Assembly (NCBI GenBank): GCA_001305115.1
Contig: BCAA01000002.1
Location: 1-64,000, forward strand
DNA: 64,000 nt
Reading direction: 5' to 3'
Source of the DNA: Clostridia bacterium UC5.1-1E11
Lineage (GTDB): Bacteria; Bacillota; Clostridia; Oscillospirales; Acutalibacteraceae
A program made the position numbers and the translations under genes. This document shows positions 1-12,000 of this stretch, piece by piece. A model generated the notes under the pieces. It was given only the letters and a program-made list of their open reading frames with translations. It did not search any database and had not been told where the DNA came from. Every line of letters starts with the position of its first letter. The stretch's first letter is position 1.

Positions 1-2950
1 CGACTCTCGGCTCAAAAGTCAGGTCGAGATTCGTGTTTGCCATTACGACGTCTTTATATGCACCGATCAGGTTTGCAATCGTCTGCTCTTCCCCATCGAT
101 CGACAGCTTCACCGTTGTCGGGTAGCTTACCGTCAGCATGTGTTCCGCTGGTTCTTCTTCAACTTCGCCAGTCACAGCAATCCAACTTAAAACCGGATCC
201 GGATTGTTCGAATTCTGTCTCTGTACACTGATGGTGACATCGGCGTCATTTTCTACCGTAAACGGGAACAAATAGGCTTTTTCTCCGGAATTGGTAAACT
301 GGCCGATGGTCGTTTCAATCTTCTGACCATCTTCCCCCTCATAGGAGACAACAATTTTCATCGGGCGGGATGTGCTCCACCACTCCTGGAAGCCAGCGGA
401 AAGTTGATACTCGCCAGCCTTTAACGGCAGCTTATAATCAATATTCTTTCCGCTCTTTGCCCAGAAACCGCTCGTATATGCATCGAGACTTGTAGGATTC
501 TTCGGCGCAATATCCTCATCCGTTCCGGTGTAGCCCCAGCTTCCTTCCATATAAGCCTGATCGTAGGCCTCTGTATTGACCAGATTCGGGGCCATTTCCT
601 TAATTACGTCATATAGCTCGGAACCGCTAGATGCACCGCTGTCAATAAAATACAGCAAGTTGTCGGGAATGTCTACTACATTAGCGGTCACTGTCAAATC
701 GTCCAATCCTTCCAGTGTACCGACTACATCTCTTTCTGCACCGGGAATCAGCGTGCTGAAGTCCCATGTGACGTTGACATCTTTCGTCTCCCAATGATCG
801 TTCTCACGAATGCTGACATTTACCTTTTCGGGTAGGTTTTCAACGCCGTAGTAAACATCGTCCATTTCTGTGTTCAGCTTGATATTGTTGATGGAATCAA
901 ATACGCTCAGATCCCAATCATTGTATTCTTCGAGGCTGATATTTCCTCTGGCGTCGATCTGTACCGGCAGCCAAACGTAGCGGGAATCTGCAAGGGCTTC
1001 TGCACTAAAGTCCTGCGTTTTACCATAGCCCCAACGGTCGCCCATATAGATGAACTTGCCGTTCTCCGGGTCTACCGGAATCACATTGGTGCTCTGGGTC
1101 CAGAAGGTTTTTCCATCGGTATCTCCGATACACGGATCGCCCATATCCGTCCACTCGCCCAGGATCTCATCCGCCTTCCAATAACGGGCCGGGTTCGGGC
1201 TCCAACCGGTTGCTCCGGAGGTAATCATATAGTAGGTTCCGTCATACTTGAACAGCGCAGGCGCCTCACGCTGGCCGCCTGGGAATAGACGGACAAAGTC
1301 CACGCCATTTTTGGCGAGGCCGACTGGCTCCTGCGGAACATCGAGATCCGTGTATTCGTCGTTCAAACGGGAGATAAACATCGTGCGGTTCTCTTCGCTG
1401 GAATAGATGATGTAAGCCGTGCCGTCATCGTCAATAAACAAATTCATGTCGCGGGCAAAACCGCGGTTCTGCGGCTCCTCATACCAATCGAGTACGCCGT
1501 TGTCCTCTAAGTACTCTTCATCTGTCAGCTGGTGCAGGCGGGAACGGCGGATAAAGGTAAACGGTCCATTCGGCGTATCACTGATCGCCATACCTGCGGC
1601 AGCAGCAGCATAGCTACTATCGGATTCTTCGGTAGGTCCGTCCGCATGGAACCAGATGATATACTTCTTGGTTTCCTCATTGTAGATCATCTTCGGACGT
1701 TCAATGATGGCATTGGTCTTGTTGATACAGAGGTAGACATAGTCCTTCTCTTCCTCTGTCAGATCGCCGTACAGAGCGGTGAAATAAGGATCGGTGTCCA
1801 GCGCCTCGCGGCTCGGGACAGAACGCATCACATAGCCTTCAAAAGTCCAGTTGTACAGGTCGTCCGAAGAATAGGCGCTAATGCCGTTGCTGTGGCTTCC
1901 AGTCGTCTTATCTTCGCCGACCCACCACCATTTTTCCGTTCCATCCGGCATGGGCAGCTTCTGCACCTGGCCGCCATGCGCCTGAATCGGCTTGCCGTTG
2001 GTGTCCTTCCATACATCGCCATTGACGCCAGAGAAGGAATCATAGGTTTCAAGGGAGCGCAGGTCGGAATATACCGTATCCAAATGCTCACATGTTTCCT
2101 TTACTTTCGAAGGGCTCAGCTGATCCTGCTCCGCCAGCTCTTTGGCAGAAGCAAGGGCGGCATTCAGCGCTGTAAGATTGTCTTCTTTGTTTTCTTCGCC
2201 CACATAGAGCTCTCCCAGAGGCTCTTCTGCATAGACAACGCCTGCGGCTTGGTCAGCAGTCACTTTCTCTTCGATTTCCGCAATTTTATCCGTCAAGGTC
2301 GTCTTATCGTACGTCTGGCCGCGTTTGACCAGAATGTAACTGAGAATCGGGTCGCCATTTTGATCTGCGCGTTGTGAATTGTGAATAAACACATTCAGCT
2401 CGCCATCTTCTACGATGACCTCAGACTTGCTCTCAAAGGTGGCATTGCTTGCAGCTCCACCCGGCACGCTGGCCTGACTGGTGGTACGAACTCCTTCCAG
2501 ATCAATGTCAACCTTTCTCGCGCTCCACCAACCAGGGATCTTGATTCCGACGGTCACTTCATAGCTACCATCTTCTACAGCAAAATTGTAACGGAATCCA
2601 CTGGTTTCCGAGTCATAATCGATACCATCTCTGGTATACCAATAGGTATCGGTCTTGACCACACTGTCCGCATTACCGCCGCGAACCATGTCGTCATCTT
2701 GGACATACCCCCAGGTATATCCGGTTTCGGCATCCTCCCCATAGGGCTGGTCTGTCACAGACTGATACTCGCCCATGGCATCTCCAGACGCCACTTCCTT
2801 CGTTTTGGTCGCGGCGCAGTTGACGAAGTAGAGTAAGTCTCCGGGGGCTCCATCCTTCGTTGCGGCCAGTGCCGGTGCTGCCATAAATGTTTGCAACAGC
2901 AGGCACAGGCAGAGCATTAAAGAAAGCCCTCTGCGTTTGGTTTTCTTCAT
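1..2950 (-). CDS. Secreted glycoside hydrolase, GH43-like (3' end outside window)
   Basis: The frame is open from an ATG at 2950, preceded by an AAGGAG ribosome site, to the left edge: about 983 residues and still running. Residues 1-30 are a signal peptide ending near ALAA. A galactose-binding-like module follows (starting LLYFVNCA), then a helical linker. The catalytic five-bladed propeller covers roughly residues 300-640, with the motifs IQAHGG, WWWVGED and REAPALFKYDGTYYM. These resemble the GH43 subfamily 24 exo-beta-1,3-galactanase group. A second copy of the N-terminal module (LLYFIDSGAS) lies after the propeller. It probably trims plant or host galactan side chains outside the cell. 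Substrate is inferred from motif resemblance only. Confidence 0.8.
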   Translation of the reverse strand, partial: MKKTKRRGLSLMLCLCLLLQTFMAAPALAATKDGAPGDLLYFVNCAATKTKEVASGDAMGEYQSVTDQPYGEDAETGYTWGYVQDDDMVRGGNADSVVKTDTYWYTRDGIDYDSETSGFRYNFAVEDGSYEVTVGIKIPGWWSARKVDIDLEGVRTTSQASVPGGAASNATFESKSEVIVEDGELNVFIHNSQRADQNGDPILSYILVKRGQTYDKTTLTDKIAEIEEKVTADQAAGVVYAEEPLGELYVGEENKEDNLTALNAALASAKELAEQDQLSPSKVKETCEHLDTVYSDLRSLETYDSFSGVNGDVWKDTNGKPIQAHGGQVQKLPMPDGTEKWWWVGEDKTTGSHSNGISAYSSDDLYNWTFEGYVMRSVPSREALDTDPYFTALYGDLTEEEKDYVYLCINKTNAIIERPKMIYNEETKKYIIWFHADGPTEESDSSYAAAAAGMAISDTPNGPFTFIRRSRLHQLTDEEYLEDNGVLDWYEEPQNRGFARDMNLFIDDDGTAYIIYSSEENRTMFISRLNDEYTDLDVPQEPVGLAKNGVDFVRLFPGGQREAPALFKYDGTYYMITSGATGWSPNPARYWKADEILGEWTDMGDPCIGDTDGKTFWTQSTNVIPVDPENGKFIYMGDRWGYGKTQDFSAEALADSRYVWLPVQIDARGNISLEEYNDWDLSVFDSINNIKLNTEMDDVYYGVENLPEKVNVSIRENDHWETKDVNVTWDFSTLIPGAERDVVGTLEGLDDLTVTANVVDIPDNLLYFIDSGASSGSELYDVIKEMAPNLVNTEAYDQAYMEGSWGYTGTDEDIAPKNPTSLDAYTSGFWAKSGKNIDYKLPLKAGEYQLSAGFQEWWSTSRPMKIVVSYEGEDGQKIETTIGQFTNSGEKAYLFPFTVENDADVTISVQRQNSNNPDPVLSWIAVTGEVEEEPAEHMLTVSYPTTVKLSIDGEEQTIANLIGAYKDVVMANTNLDLTFEPRV

Positions 2951-3037
2951 GGTTTACGTTTCTCCTTCCTATAATCTCTCTTCTATCCTGGCTTTTCGCC
3001 TTCTACAGACCGCTTTGTAAGCGGTTGTATCCAAAAG

Positions 3038-4358
3038 TTATGAGTGGAGAACCGATGCACGCGCTTGTGTCTGCGCGTTTTCAGCGTCTCATCCATATCT
3101 GCCCCCTGCATGATGGATTGCAGGCTCTGGGCGATGATGTCCTCCATCGTATAGGTATACAAACCATAGTTCACAGGAGGCGTTTGCTCCGCCCATGTAG
3201 CAAAGTCCTCGTAAATACGCTGGCCACCAAAAAGGCATTTGGTTCTCCGCAATGCTTTAAGTCCTTTGCTGATTTCATCGTGCTTACCAGACTGATTTCC
3301 TTCACAAGGTCGTCAATCAGCTGTTCATTGGAAGCAAATGTTTTTCCCAAAAAGTCCACTGCCAAATCCGCGCCAGGAACCTTATCAATGACATACCAGC
3401 TTCCACCGCCGATGCTCGAAGCATTGATCGACTGTGGAATATCATCCAGCCGCGGGATTGGCGCCACTGCCCATTTTCCACTCTGTTCCTCCGCCTTGAC
3501 AATGTTGGACATTGCCCAACAGCCGGTGGGAACGCTGGCTACTTCTCCCTCCTGAAACGCCTTTACAAATGGGTCCCAACCGGAAACCTGTAGCGCAATG
3601 CCTGCGTTGACCATCCGTTCGTAAGTGGACAACGCCGCTTTGAGTACCTCATTTTCAGCGATGTCAACGGTTTCTCCATCTTCTTTCATATACCAAGCGC
3701 CCGCGGACTGCATCATGATTCGGATCTGTCCCAAGTCGCTGGGATCGAGCGTCAGCATATATTTTCCGGTAGCCTCTTTGACGTCTTTTCCAATTTCTAT
3801 GTATTCATTCCAAGTCAGATTCTGCATGTCCTGCTCGGTATATCCCGCTTCCCGCAGATAATCCCTGCGATAAAACAAGGCGGCTGCACCACTGTCGAAC
3901 GGCACTCCGTAGATCTTTCCTTCCTCCGTCATGACACGGAGTTTATACTCCATAAATCTGTCGGGATCTACAATGGAGGAAAGGTCCCGAAGCTCGCCCG
4001 GATACGATTTCAAAAAATTCTGAATACGGTAATCCTCAATCAAAACAATGTTGGGAAGCCCTTCATAATTAGACGAAGAAAATGCCGTATTGAGCTTTGT
4101 GATAATATCCGTTTGCGCCATGCTGACTACATTGACCTGAATTTCCGGGTTGATATTCGCATAATACGCCTTGGCCAAGTTGGCCGCTTTTACATTGAAG
4201 GTGTCGTCCCATGCCCATATGGTCAGAACATTGTCACTTGTTTCTACGGTTGCCTGTGTATGCGGCTGCTCTTCGGTTTGATTCGAGCAAGCGGTTAGCC
4301 CCCATAACAAACAAATACTCAACAGCAGGGCCAACACCCGAAGACTACGCACGCCCAT
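3038..4358 (-). CDS. ABC transporter sugar-binding lipoprotein (two frameshifts)
   Basis: Extracellular solute-binding protein of the family-1 carbohydrate type. The N-terminus is a lipoprotein signal with lipobox LTAC (Cys24). The body has typical motifs: TIWAWDDTFN, VPFDSGAAALFYRRD, and WDPFVKAF. The uninterrupted frame stops at 3171 after a nonsense tail. Restoring one base in the A run near 3230 recovers FFGGQRIYEDFA and the C-terminal helices. Restoring a second near 3082 gives a natural end at 3038. AGGAGGG abuts the ATG, so the GTG two codons later is a possible start. No permease genes are in view. It lies between the GH43 gene and yesM, so it probably delivers the oligosaccharides released by the glycosidases. 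Confidence 0.8.
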
Positions 4359-4561
4359 CCCTCCTAAGTCGATTTCACCTGCATCTTACGATGCTCATTT
4401 GGGTCCGTGCAGTTTTAAGTGAATTTTTCTCTCCTGTCCACTTTATTTTACTAAAAACGCAGGCCAAAGTATTAGCAATTTCTTTCTCTCATTTTGTACT
4501 TTTTTTGGATGTTTTTTCACCGATAATGGTACTTTTTTTATAAATTGGTAGGATTTTTAGG

Positions 4562-6337
4562 TCAATCCATCCTTTGTATGGGAATGGTCACAGTGACCGC
4601 GGTTCCTTTCCCTGGCGCGCTGGAAATGGTAACTCCATACGGCGCCCCGTAAAGAAGTTTGATTCGGTCGTCCACGTTATTGATGCCAATTCCGGTAAAA
4701 TGATCTGCTTTTCCCCCTTTGGAAAGGGTACGTCCCACTTCTTCCTTCTTCATTCCAGAACCGTTATCAATGATTTCACTCACCAGATCATTTCCCCTGC
4801 GCCGAATGCAGACAAAAATACTTCCCTCCTCAGCCCCGCTGAAAGCATGGAAAAAAGCATTTTCGACAAACGGCTGTAGGGTCAATTTCGGCATCAAACA
4901 ATCCTGGCAATCTTCCGCCAGTGAAAAGCGAACCTGAATCTGTTCTCCAAACCGTAGATGTTGTAAAAAGACATAGTCTTTTAAATTATCGATCTCCTCT
5001 GCTGCGGTAATCCGTTCCTCCCGTTTGCTAATCGTCCCTCGCAACAGACGGCTAAACGAATCGATCGCCTGCACAGCGCTCTCTGAATTCCCCTGCCAGA
5101 TCATCCACTTCAAGGATGCAAGCGTATTATAGATAAAATGTGGATTAATCTGCATTTGTAACGCCCGAATCTCTGCTTCCCGCTTCTCGTCCTCCATGGT
5201 CATAATCTGTTCCATATAGCTGTCGAGTCCATCCAACATATAATTAAACGCGGTTGCAAGTTCCCGCACTTCATAGTTGCCCTTTACAGGAATATGGCGG
5301 CTAAAATCGCCCTGCGTCACTTTTTTCATCTCATTGACGAGGGAATTGATCGGCCGTGTCGTCTTTCTTACCACAAAAAACATGATGGCAAATACGCACA
5401 ACACGACTAAAAGGGTCATAATTTCAATGGATTTATGGCGGTCGACTGCACGCAGGATACTCTCCCGATCGATCAAACCTACGAGATGGAACTCCCAATG
5501 GGGAATTTTCTGCGCCACCACCGCCATCTGACGATCCGACTGGACCGTCTCGCCGTAGGGCAAATCCTCCTGTTCTACCTGTTGTGCGATGCTCAAAAGA
5601 TCCAAATCCTTAAATCCAATGATTTCCTTTTGCGTGGAGGAAATAATGCGTCCATCGCTGTCCAATAGCATCAAACTATTGGCATCACTGCTGAAACTGC
5701 TGTAAAAATTGCGCAGAACCTCCTGCGGGATGATGACATATGCGTAACCATAGTTGGATTGCCCACCCGCATAATTTAAACCCGTACTGGCAACGATGGC
5801 GCTATCCCCCTGAGTCAGCGTAGTGAATCCATCGTCGACAAACTGATATAGGATGCGATTGGGCTGGCGTCGTGTCTCTTCTGTGACGCGGCTGTTCAAA
5901 AGCTCTTCCACCGGGATCGTCAAACCCGCATCACTGCTCAGGTAGGTACTTCCATTGACTCCTACCAATACAATGCTCATTTTTTCAAAGTAATCCGGTG
6001 GCAACGCATGTTCCAAGTTCCACACCATGCTGTATTGCGTATAAGAAGCCGTCGCGGAACTGCGGTCATCACTGGTGAGGTAACTTCGGAACGCCCAGTT
6101 GTTTTTGACCACGCTCATGATCTCTGAAATTTCGTCGTTAAACCGGCTCATGTTTTCCCGAATCTGTCCAATAATCTGGGAATTTGACTGCGTAAAGGTA
6201 TCCACATAGACATCCTCAGACGCCCGAATAGAAATACTGAGCGTCAACGTAGCAACGCATACGACGCTCAGCAGCATAACGGATAATATCTTTATCAATA
6301 AACTATTGGACCGCAGTTTATCTAGGAATTTTTCCAT
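4562..6337 (-). CDS. yesM: Sensor histidine kinase, YesM family
   Basis: 591 residues, normal for the family. A first membrane segment lies at about 13-36, an extracellular sensor region at 37-300, a second membrane segment at about 303-325, then HAMP. The His_kinase domain contains QINPHFIYNTL (phospho-acceptor His near residue 400), followed by a HATPase_c domain with DNGSGMK and a glycine-rich GIGINNVDDR. It should sense an extracellular signal, commonly glycan-related in this family, and phosphorylate the partner encoded just upstream. Its start overlaps the regulator stop by 16 bases, which implies co-translation. The neighbouring glycosidase and binding-protein genes are the likely regulon; that link is inferred from position. 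Confidence 0.9.
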   Translation of the reverse strand: MEKFLDKLRSNSLLIKILSVMLLSVVCVATLTLSISIRASEDVYVDTFTQSNSQIIGQIRENMSRFNDEISEIMSVVKNNWAFRSYLTSDDRSSATASYTQYSMVWNLEHALPPDYFEKMSIVLVGVNGSTYLSSDAGLTIPVEELLNSRVTEETRRQPNRILYQFVDDGFTTLTQGDSAIVASTGLNYAGGQSNYGYAYVIIPQEVLRNFYSSFSSDANSLMLLDSDGRIISSTQKEIIGFKDLDLLSIAQQVEQEDLPYGETVQSDRQMAVVAQKIPHWEFHLVGLIDRESILRAVDRHKSIEIMTLLVVLCVFAIMFFVVRKTTRPINSLVNEMKKVTQGDFSRHIPVKGNYEVRELATAFNYMLDGLDSYMEQIMTMEDEKREAEIRALQMQINPHFIYNTLASLKWMIWQGNSESAVQAIDSFSRLLRGTISKREERITAAEEIDNLKDYVFLQHLRFGEQIQVRFSLAEDCQDCLMPKLTLQPFVENAFFHAFSGAEEGSIFVCIRRRGNDLVSEIIDNGSGMKKEEVGRTLSKGGKADHFTGIGINNVDDRIKLLYGAPYGVTISSAPGKGTAVTVTIPIQRMD

Positions 6338-7892
6338 CGTTTCCCTCCGATCGGCGAAACAGCGCCGTACTGCCGGCGGAATTCGCTCGGCGTCTTCCCG
6401 GTAAATTTCTTAAATACTTTACAGAAATAGCTATGATCGCCATAACCAACCATTCCACATACCTCGGAGACCGGAATATCTCCCTTTCGCAGAAGTTCCT
6501 CTGCCCGGCGAATCCGTGCGCGGTTCAAGTATTCGCTAAATCCTTCGCGACTGTTTGCACTGAAATACGAGGATAAATAGGAATAATTAAAGTTAAAGGT
6601 CTTTGCAACATCGTTCAAGGTCAGGGGTTCCGCACAGTGTTCCTCCACATAATCGAGAATCTCCTGGACCGAACGCCGGCCCTGTCGCGGCGTCTGCTCC
6701 TCGAAGAGCTTGACAAATTCTACTTGAATACAATGAAACGCCTCTAAAAGATCCTGGGCAAACTTCGCCTCGCTGATCTGGATAAAACAGTCTCGCTTGA
6801 GGGAACTGATTCGTTCTGCATCCATGCCATTTTCTTCCCAAGAAGAAAGAACTTGATACAACGCATCTTGAACCAAAGATTTTAACTCAAATTCGCCGGG
6901 CGCTTGCCGCTCAACCGCCCGCTGTAACCACGCTTCCAACTGTGTCAAAGCGCCTGTGATGTCAGAGCTATGCACTTGTGTATTAAACGATGCAAGGTCG
7001 AAGGGTTCCGCGGGGACTGGGGTAAACGCATCCTCGCCCTGAATAAATTCATCGCGGCAATAAAAGCGCTGCCGGGAGAGCGCAGTCAGCCGGTTGTATG
7101 TCTCTTTCAGCATCCCCAACCCCTGAAATTCATTGCTATACACATAAAAAATACGCGGTGTCTTTACCCGGAGAGAAGCAACCAGTTTTTGGCACGCTCT
7201 GTCAAAGAGCGGTAAGGTTCTGCAGCATAGTTGACAATCATCAAAAGAAATTTCCGATCAACCGTCACCACTCGTGCTGTTACCCCGGGTAAAAATTCCT
7301 CTGCACCCGCGGCCAAGGCGCCTGCCTCACGGTTTAAGTTGGCTGCATTGCCCAATACATAGGGGACGTTCATCCCCATCAAGAAAAAGCGCGGATAGGG
7401 AAACACCTTGTGCAGCTTATCCAGGGCATCCGGCGCAGGAAACCCCGACAGGGCCTGATTGAGGATACTTTCGAAGGAATCCCCGCCTCCGCGGGTAAGC
7501 ACAAAATCCGGGATCTGCCCGGCGGCCTTTCGAAGCGTTGCCAACAGCTCGTCTTGGTTTAAGGTAGGCTTCAAAATGTAATCCACAGCGCCATGTTGAA
7601 AGGTAGATTTTACATACTCAAAGTCGCTGTACCCACTCAATACGATCACGCGTGTTTCGGGATAGCGCTCCTGAATTGCCTGCGTCAAAGCGATTCCATC
7701 CATCACAGGCATCACCACGTCTGTCAATACAATATGTGGTTTCAATTCCTCAATCTGTGCCAAAGCTTCCGCACCATTGGATGCTTCCCCAACAATCTGG
7801 AACCCTTCCTGCTCCCAATGAATCAGCCCCTTGACCCCCTGACGGGTAAGATATTCGTCCTCCACAATCAGGATGCGGCAATAGGTACACAT
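6322..7892 (-). CDS. yesN: Response regulator, YesN/AraC type (frameshifted)
   Basis: An N-terminal receiver domain (ILIVEDEYL, LTDVVMPVMDG with the phospho-acceptor Asp, ILKPTLN with the conserved Lys) and a C-terminal AraC-type double helix-turn-helix (GYGDHSYFCKVFKKFTG) are encoded in two frames that meet near 7168. One missing C in the run before GGG (TCCGGG for TCCCGGG) rejoins them into a protein of about 520 residues, the usual YesN length. I chose the ATG at 7892 because a GGGGAGGGGG ribosome site precedes it. The kinase gene follows with overlap. It should activate carbohydrate genes nearby. The lesion is probably an assembly error, since receiver and DNA-binding halves are both well preserved. 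Confidence 0.85.
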
Positions 7893-8381
7893 AATGTTCC
7901 CCCTCCCCACCATCCGGCGGTTTTTCTGTCCCTATTATAGCGTATTCGCGCTTTTCCAACAAGCGCCGAAGTTTCTCCACTTTTATCAAAAGATCTATAC
8001 AAATCTTCCGGATGGCAACGTATCAGATGTCTTGGCGCCAATCATGTGCCTGTACAGATCCTCTCTGTCTGGAATATTGCTTACATACCATTCCACACAA
8101 TGATTTTCTGTAAACAAGTATAAATGTACCATGTTTTAACATTTTCCTATTAATTAAAATAGAAGGACTTTCCTTACAAAATCTGAGCCAATTTAAAAAT
8201 CATTAGAGTTCCAATGGCCACACAGCATTTTTATACCTACGGCATGGGCCATATAAAGAATCCGTACAAATTTTGCTTTTCGTTCCACATGGAAATTCTG
8301 GATAGGCAAATGAAGAGCGCTCAAAAAGCAGAACCCCCCGGCTCTGTCTCACACATTCAGAAATAGAAGGGCAAAACACAG

Positions 8382-8419
8382 AAGACCCAACCTTGGGGAA
8401 ATCCCCAGGGTTGGGTCTT
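8382..8419. terminator. Long hairpin, first of a related pair
   Basis: Arms AAGACCCAACC and GGTTGGGTCTT pair fully and continue through TGGGGA/TCCCCA around a two-base loop. The flanks match those of the hairpin at 8799 (acaca.ag before, gtttat after). It could terminate transcription in either direction, but the T tract is short. Confidence 0.6.
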
Positions 8420-8798
8420 TACTGTTTATCGGGCAAAATCCTTCCCTTTTATCTTGGCTTCCATGAGTCAATCATCACTGGACACGCAGTGTCTTCCCTC
8501 CCTACAGTATTTTCTACGGAAGCAAAGCGCAAAAATTTTTTGTTTTGATCCATAAGGGAGAGGCCCTAGGTGGTTTAGATAATCGTTCCTGTATAGTGCT
8601 CCACTAAATGTGCAACGCCTTACATGCCTATGGCGGACGTACAGTGTCTTTTCGCGCCTACGGTGTTCCCTAAGAAAACAAACTGCTAGGAATTTGCTTT
8701 CCACTCCACGGGAGAAGTCTTACAGAAGCAGGCAAAAATTTTCATGAAGAAAAAAGCACAACCTTATCACATGCAAAAAGCGGGTGAATAACACATAG

Positions 8799-8836
8799 AA
8801 GGACCTGATCCTGGAGATCTCCAGGATCAGGTCCTT
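8799..8836. terminator. Long perfect-palindrome hairpin, second of a related pair
   Basis: A perfect 38-base palindrome whose left arm begins AAGGACCTGATCCTGG. It has the same flanks and position in the repeat unit as the 8382 hairpin but a different stem sequence. It lies downstream of the minus-strand glycosidase gene at 9033 and is a plausible terminator for it. Confidence 0.65.
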
Positions 8837-9032
8837 CGTTTATTGAGAAGAAGAGAAGCCTTTTCTTTTATTTTGCCATTTCCGACTTAGCCAACCTTCC
8901 CTGTACAGTGCTTTACCGGACGTGCAATGTCTTACGCGGACCTCCGGTCCGGGCGCGCTACGGCGGCAACCACGGAAGCAAACCGCGATTGGTTTGCTTC
9001 CGTGCTCCACGTAGGAAGTCCTCCGAAAACAC

Positions 9033-12000
9033 TCAGCCAATCGTCACTACACTATGTTTGACTGGAGCATTGCCCGGCAGGGTGGTGTACACGCCCGTAC
9101 TCTGGCCCGGCGTGCCAATCGCATAGACTCTATAGTAGTAGTCGTTGCCAATCTTCGCCACAAACTGTGTCTTTAACACATCTCCATTGCCGACGGTGAA
9201 GCTTGGCATCTGGTTCGCGCCATCGACCACCGTCATCTTAAAGCAGTATGCCTGGCCGTGTTTCAGCGCAAAGTTCACTGTCGTGTCGGAAACCACATGC
9301 GCCTGCTGGCTGGTCACGCCCTGAGTTGCAGAGACAATACCCGATTTGCCGTATGCGTTGCCCACGTTGGCAGACGTGCTGCCCTTGCTGCTTCCGCTGC
9401 TGCCCGCGCCCGGCTTCTCCTCCTTGACCAGGCCGTTTGCAGCCTCTTCCAGATTGACATATGCCTTTGTAACCGCCTGTTTGTCTGCATTCGTGTCCAC
9501 CGCAACCGCCTTCGCAACGCTCAATGCTGCCTTAAAGGCTGCCACACTGCGGTCGGTATAGCCAACCAGATCCTTTTGCTCCATCTCAGCGATCAACTTG
9601 TTCAACTCGTCCTTGTTCGGAATCTTCCGCAGGGCTGTCATTGCTTTCATCAGCTCTAACGCCTTCGCATCCACATCCGCTTGGTCTGCGTTTGTGTTTA
9701 GAAGCAGCTCTTCCGCTTCTGCCAATACCTTGGTAAAGGTATTGAATGCCTCATCCTGTATGTAGCTATCCAGATCGAAGGTGTTCGCCTCGTCTACCAC
9801 CCCCTGCAGTTCGCTTGCATCCGCACGGTTTTCCAACTTCTCAATCGCTGCCTGTAAGTTGCCATATGCCTCATCGACATCCACCTTCAGCGGATTCTCC
9901 TCGCCATAGACCTCCTTCGCCGCCTCGAGTGCTTCCTCGAAGCCCGCCGTTGTACTTGGCTTGAACTCGTCCAGGCGCTCCGCCAGCTGCTCTGCAATGT
10001 TGATCAACGGCAGCAGTATTTCCTGATCGCCTGCTTCGAATTTCAGCAAATGCATCGCGTCCAGCAGATCACTCCATGCCTTGTTGACCTCTTCCTGGGT
10101 AGCGCCCACATTGTCATAAACCGTCTGTGCATCTGTCCGGGCCTTCGTAAAGAATTCCTTCACCTCGGGCACCAGGCGGTCAATCACATTCTGTGGCACG
10201 GCGTTGGCCTGCTCCAGAACCACTTCCAGGATGCTCTTGTTAACTTTGGCAAATATAAAACGCAGGCTCGTACTCTCGTTTGGCATTGTAAAGGTATATG
10301 TGCAACCATCCGCTCCAAACTCGATGTCCTCGCCGTTGAGCTGTGCGCTTGAAAATACACCTTCGGTCGGGGTAAAGGTGAAGGTCAGCTCTTCGCCCGG
10401 CTGCACTTTTGCGCCGTAGATCGCGTCCGTGGATAGGATCTCTTCCGCATTACCCTCGATTCTCATCGATGCGTTACCGCTCCACTGCACCGTCAGAAGC
10501 TGGGATTCCACCTCTTCGCCCGCGTCGAGATAAATTTCAAGCGCTTGGAGCGCCGCCTGAATGCGCTCTAAAGAACCGCCGTCCACACGCAATTCCGTCT
10601 GCAAAGCGGTTACCTTTTCCTGCAAACCTTGATACCATGCTTCCGAACAATCCTCTGGAGAAATTGCCTGCGCACGCTGCAAAGCACTCAAGTCGATGGA
10701 CGTATCCAGCGCAATCAAACGACCCTCGCTCCCCACTGCATTGTAATAATGGTAGACAACCCCATTCTTTTTCACAACACAGGGCTTATGGGCATAGGTA
10801 GAGCTGTAGGTATTGTTGCGCTCCGTCAACGGAATATACGATTTTTCCCAATGAACCATGTCCTTTGAAACAGCGAACGAGTCGATAATACCGCCGGGAG
10901 AGCTGGTAAAGTAGAACATCACCCAGTAATCCCCAATTTTTACAACATCCGCGTCGGCATTGTGGCTGTCTCCCCAAATCGCGCCGCTGGGAGAAATATC
11001 CTGATTCAGCACGGGATTGGTTGCCTCACGTTCCCAGTGAAGCAAATCTTGGGAATACGCTTGGCACATAACCTCAGGACCGCCCGCTGCGTTGTAAAAT
11101 CCCACATAGCGGCTGTTTTCTGCGTCCCAAATGGCTTGTAACTTCCAAATAATTCCCTTTTCATAAGGATAAGCGCCGTCATTCGCATCCAGCACTGGAT
11201 CTGGAGCGCGTTCCCACTGGGAGAGCGACCCATCCGGCTGGAAAATGCTGTCTGCAAACGCCACGCCAGCGCGTTTGATGCCCGCCTCATAACCAGGGGT
11301 ATCCGATGCCAAATAGGTCATCGCCAGCCGGCCATCCTCTGTCACATGTGGAGTGGGAAGTTCGCCCCATTCGTGGTCGCGGACGATATAACCCGCTGCA
11401 TTGTATTCGTCCCAAGCGCCGGGTTCACCATTCTCCAAAATCTTCCCGACTTTCTCCCAATGAAGCATGTCCATACTGCGGGCCAGGCCCGTGCGGTATC
11501 CGGTCCCATCGTGCCCAACATATGTCATATAGACATAAGTGTCGTCGCCCGGAATGGCAAAGACATTGGGATTGTCGATCAGGTCGCTGTCAAAAGTGTC
11601 CGTCCCGACTCCCGAATAGGAGAGCACAATTCCATATTCGTACGGCGTTTTGACTTCCTCATAGATCGATTGGAAAAGATCCTCGGACAAACGTTTTGTC
11701 AAGAAAACGGTCCTTCCTTCCGAAAAATCCTCCTGCAAAGAAACCGTCAGTTGGATGCGGCCCTCCACGGCCTCTGTCAGATCCAAGGAAAAATCCGCAG
11801 TCTGCTTATTTGCCGGGATCTCCTCCATAAAGACCTGTTCGGCACCCGCGCTGTCCACCATCTTGATGTAGACCGGTTGGCTCTGCTCTTTAGCCTCCTC
11901 CAGCATGACGGAAAGCGGCAACTGGTTGTCTCCCGGTACCATTTCCGGCACAGTTATTTCAAAACCATGCAGCATCTCTCGGACGCCCCATACACGCAGT

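Larger units (their letters stand above)
8160..9032. repeat. Array of degenerate intergenic repeats with hairpins
   Basis: A gene-poor stretch holding two clear diverged copies and one weak copy of a roughly 200-250 base unit: about 8490-8740 and 8860-9030, with a remnant near 8200-8330. The copies share phrases such as acagtg.ct, tgcaa.g.cttac, cctacgg and gaagcaaa, and both clear copies translate on the minus strand to related peptides (AVCF, VRH, ALYR). I read these as shadows of DNA repetition, not genes. The units alternate with long hairpins at 8382-8419 and 8799-8836. The array lies upstream of yesN and downstream of the FIVAR glycosidase. Confidence 0.6.

Noticed and set aside
8468-9040. 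Two related minus-strand frames of 66-78 codons (AVCF...VRH...ALYR)
   Set aside because: No ribosome sites, no domain, and their similarity follows from the repeated DNA units; I treat them as repeat shadows.
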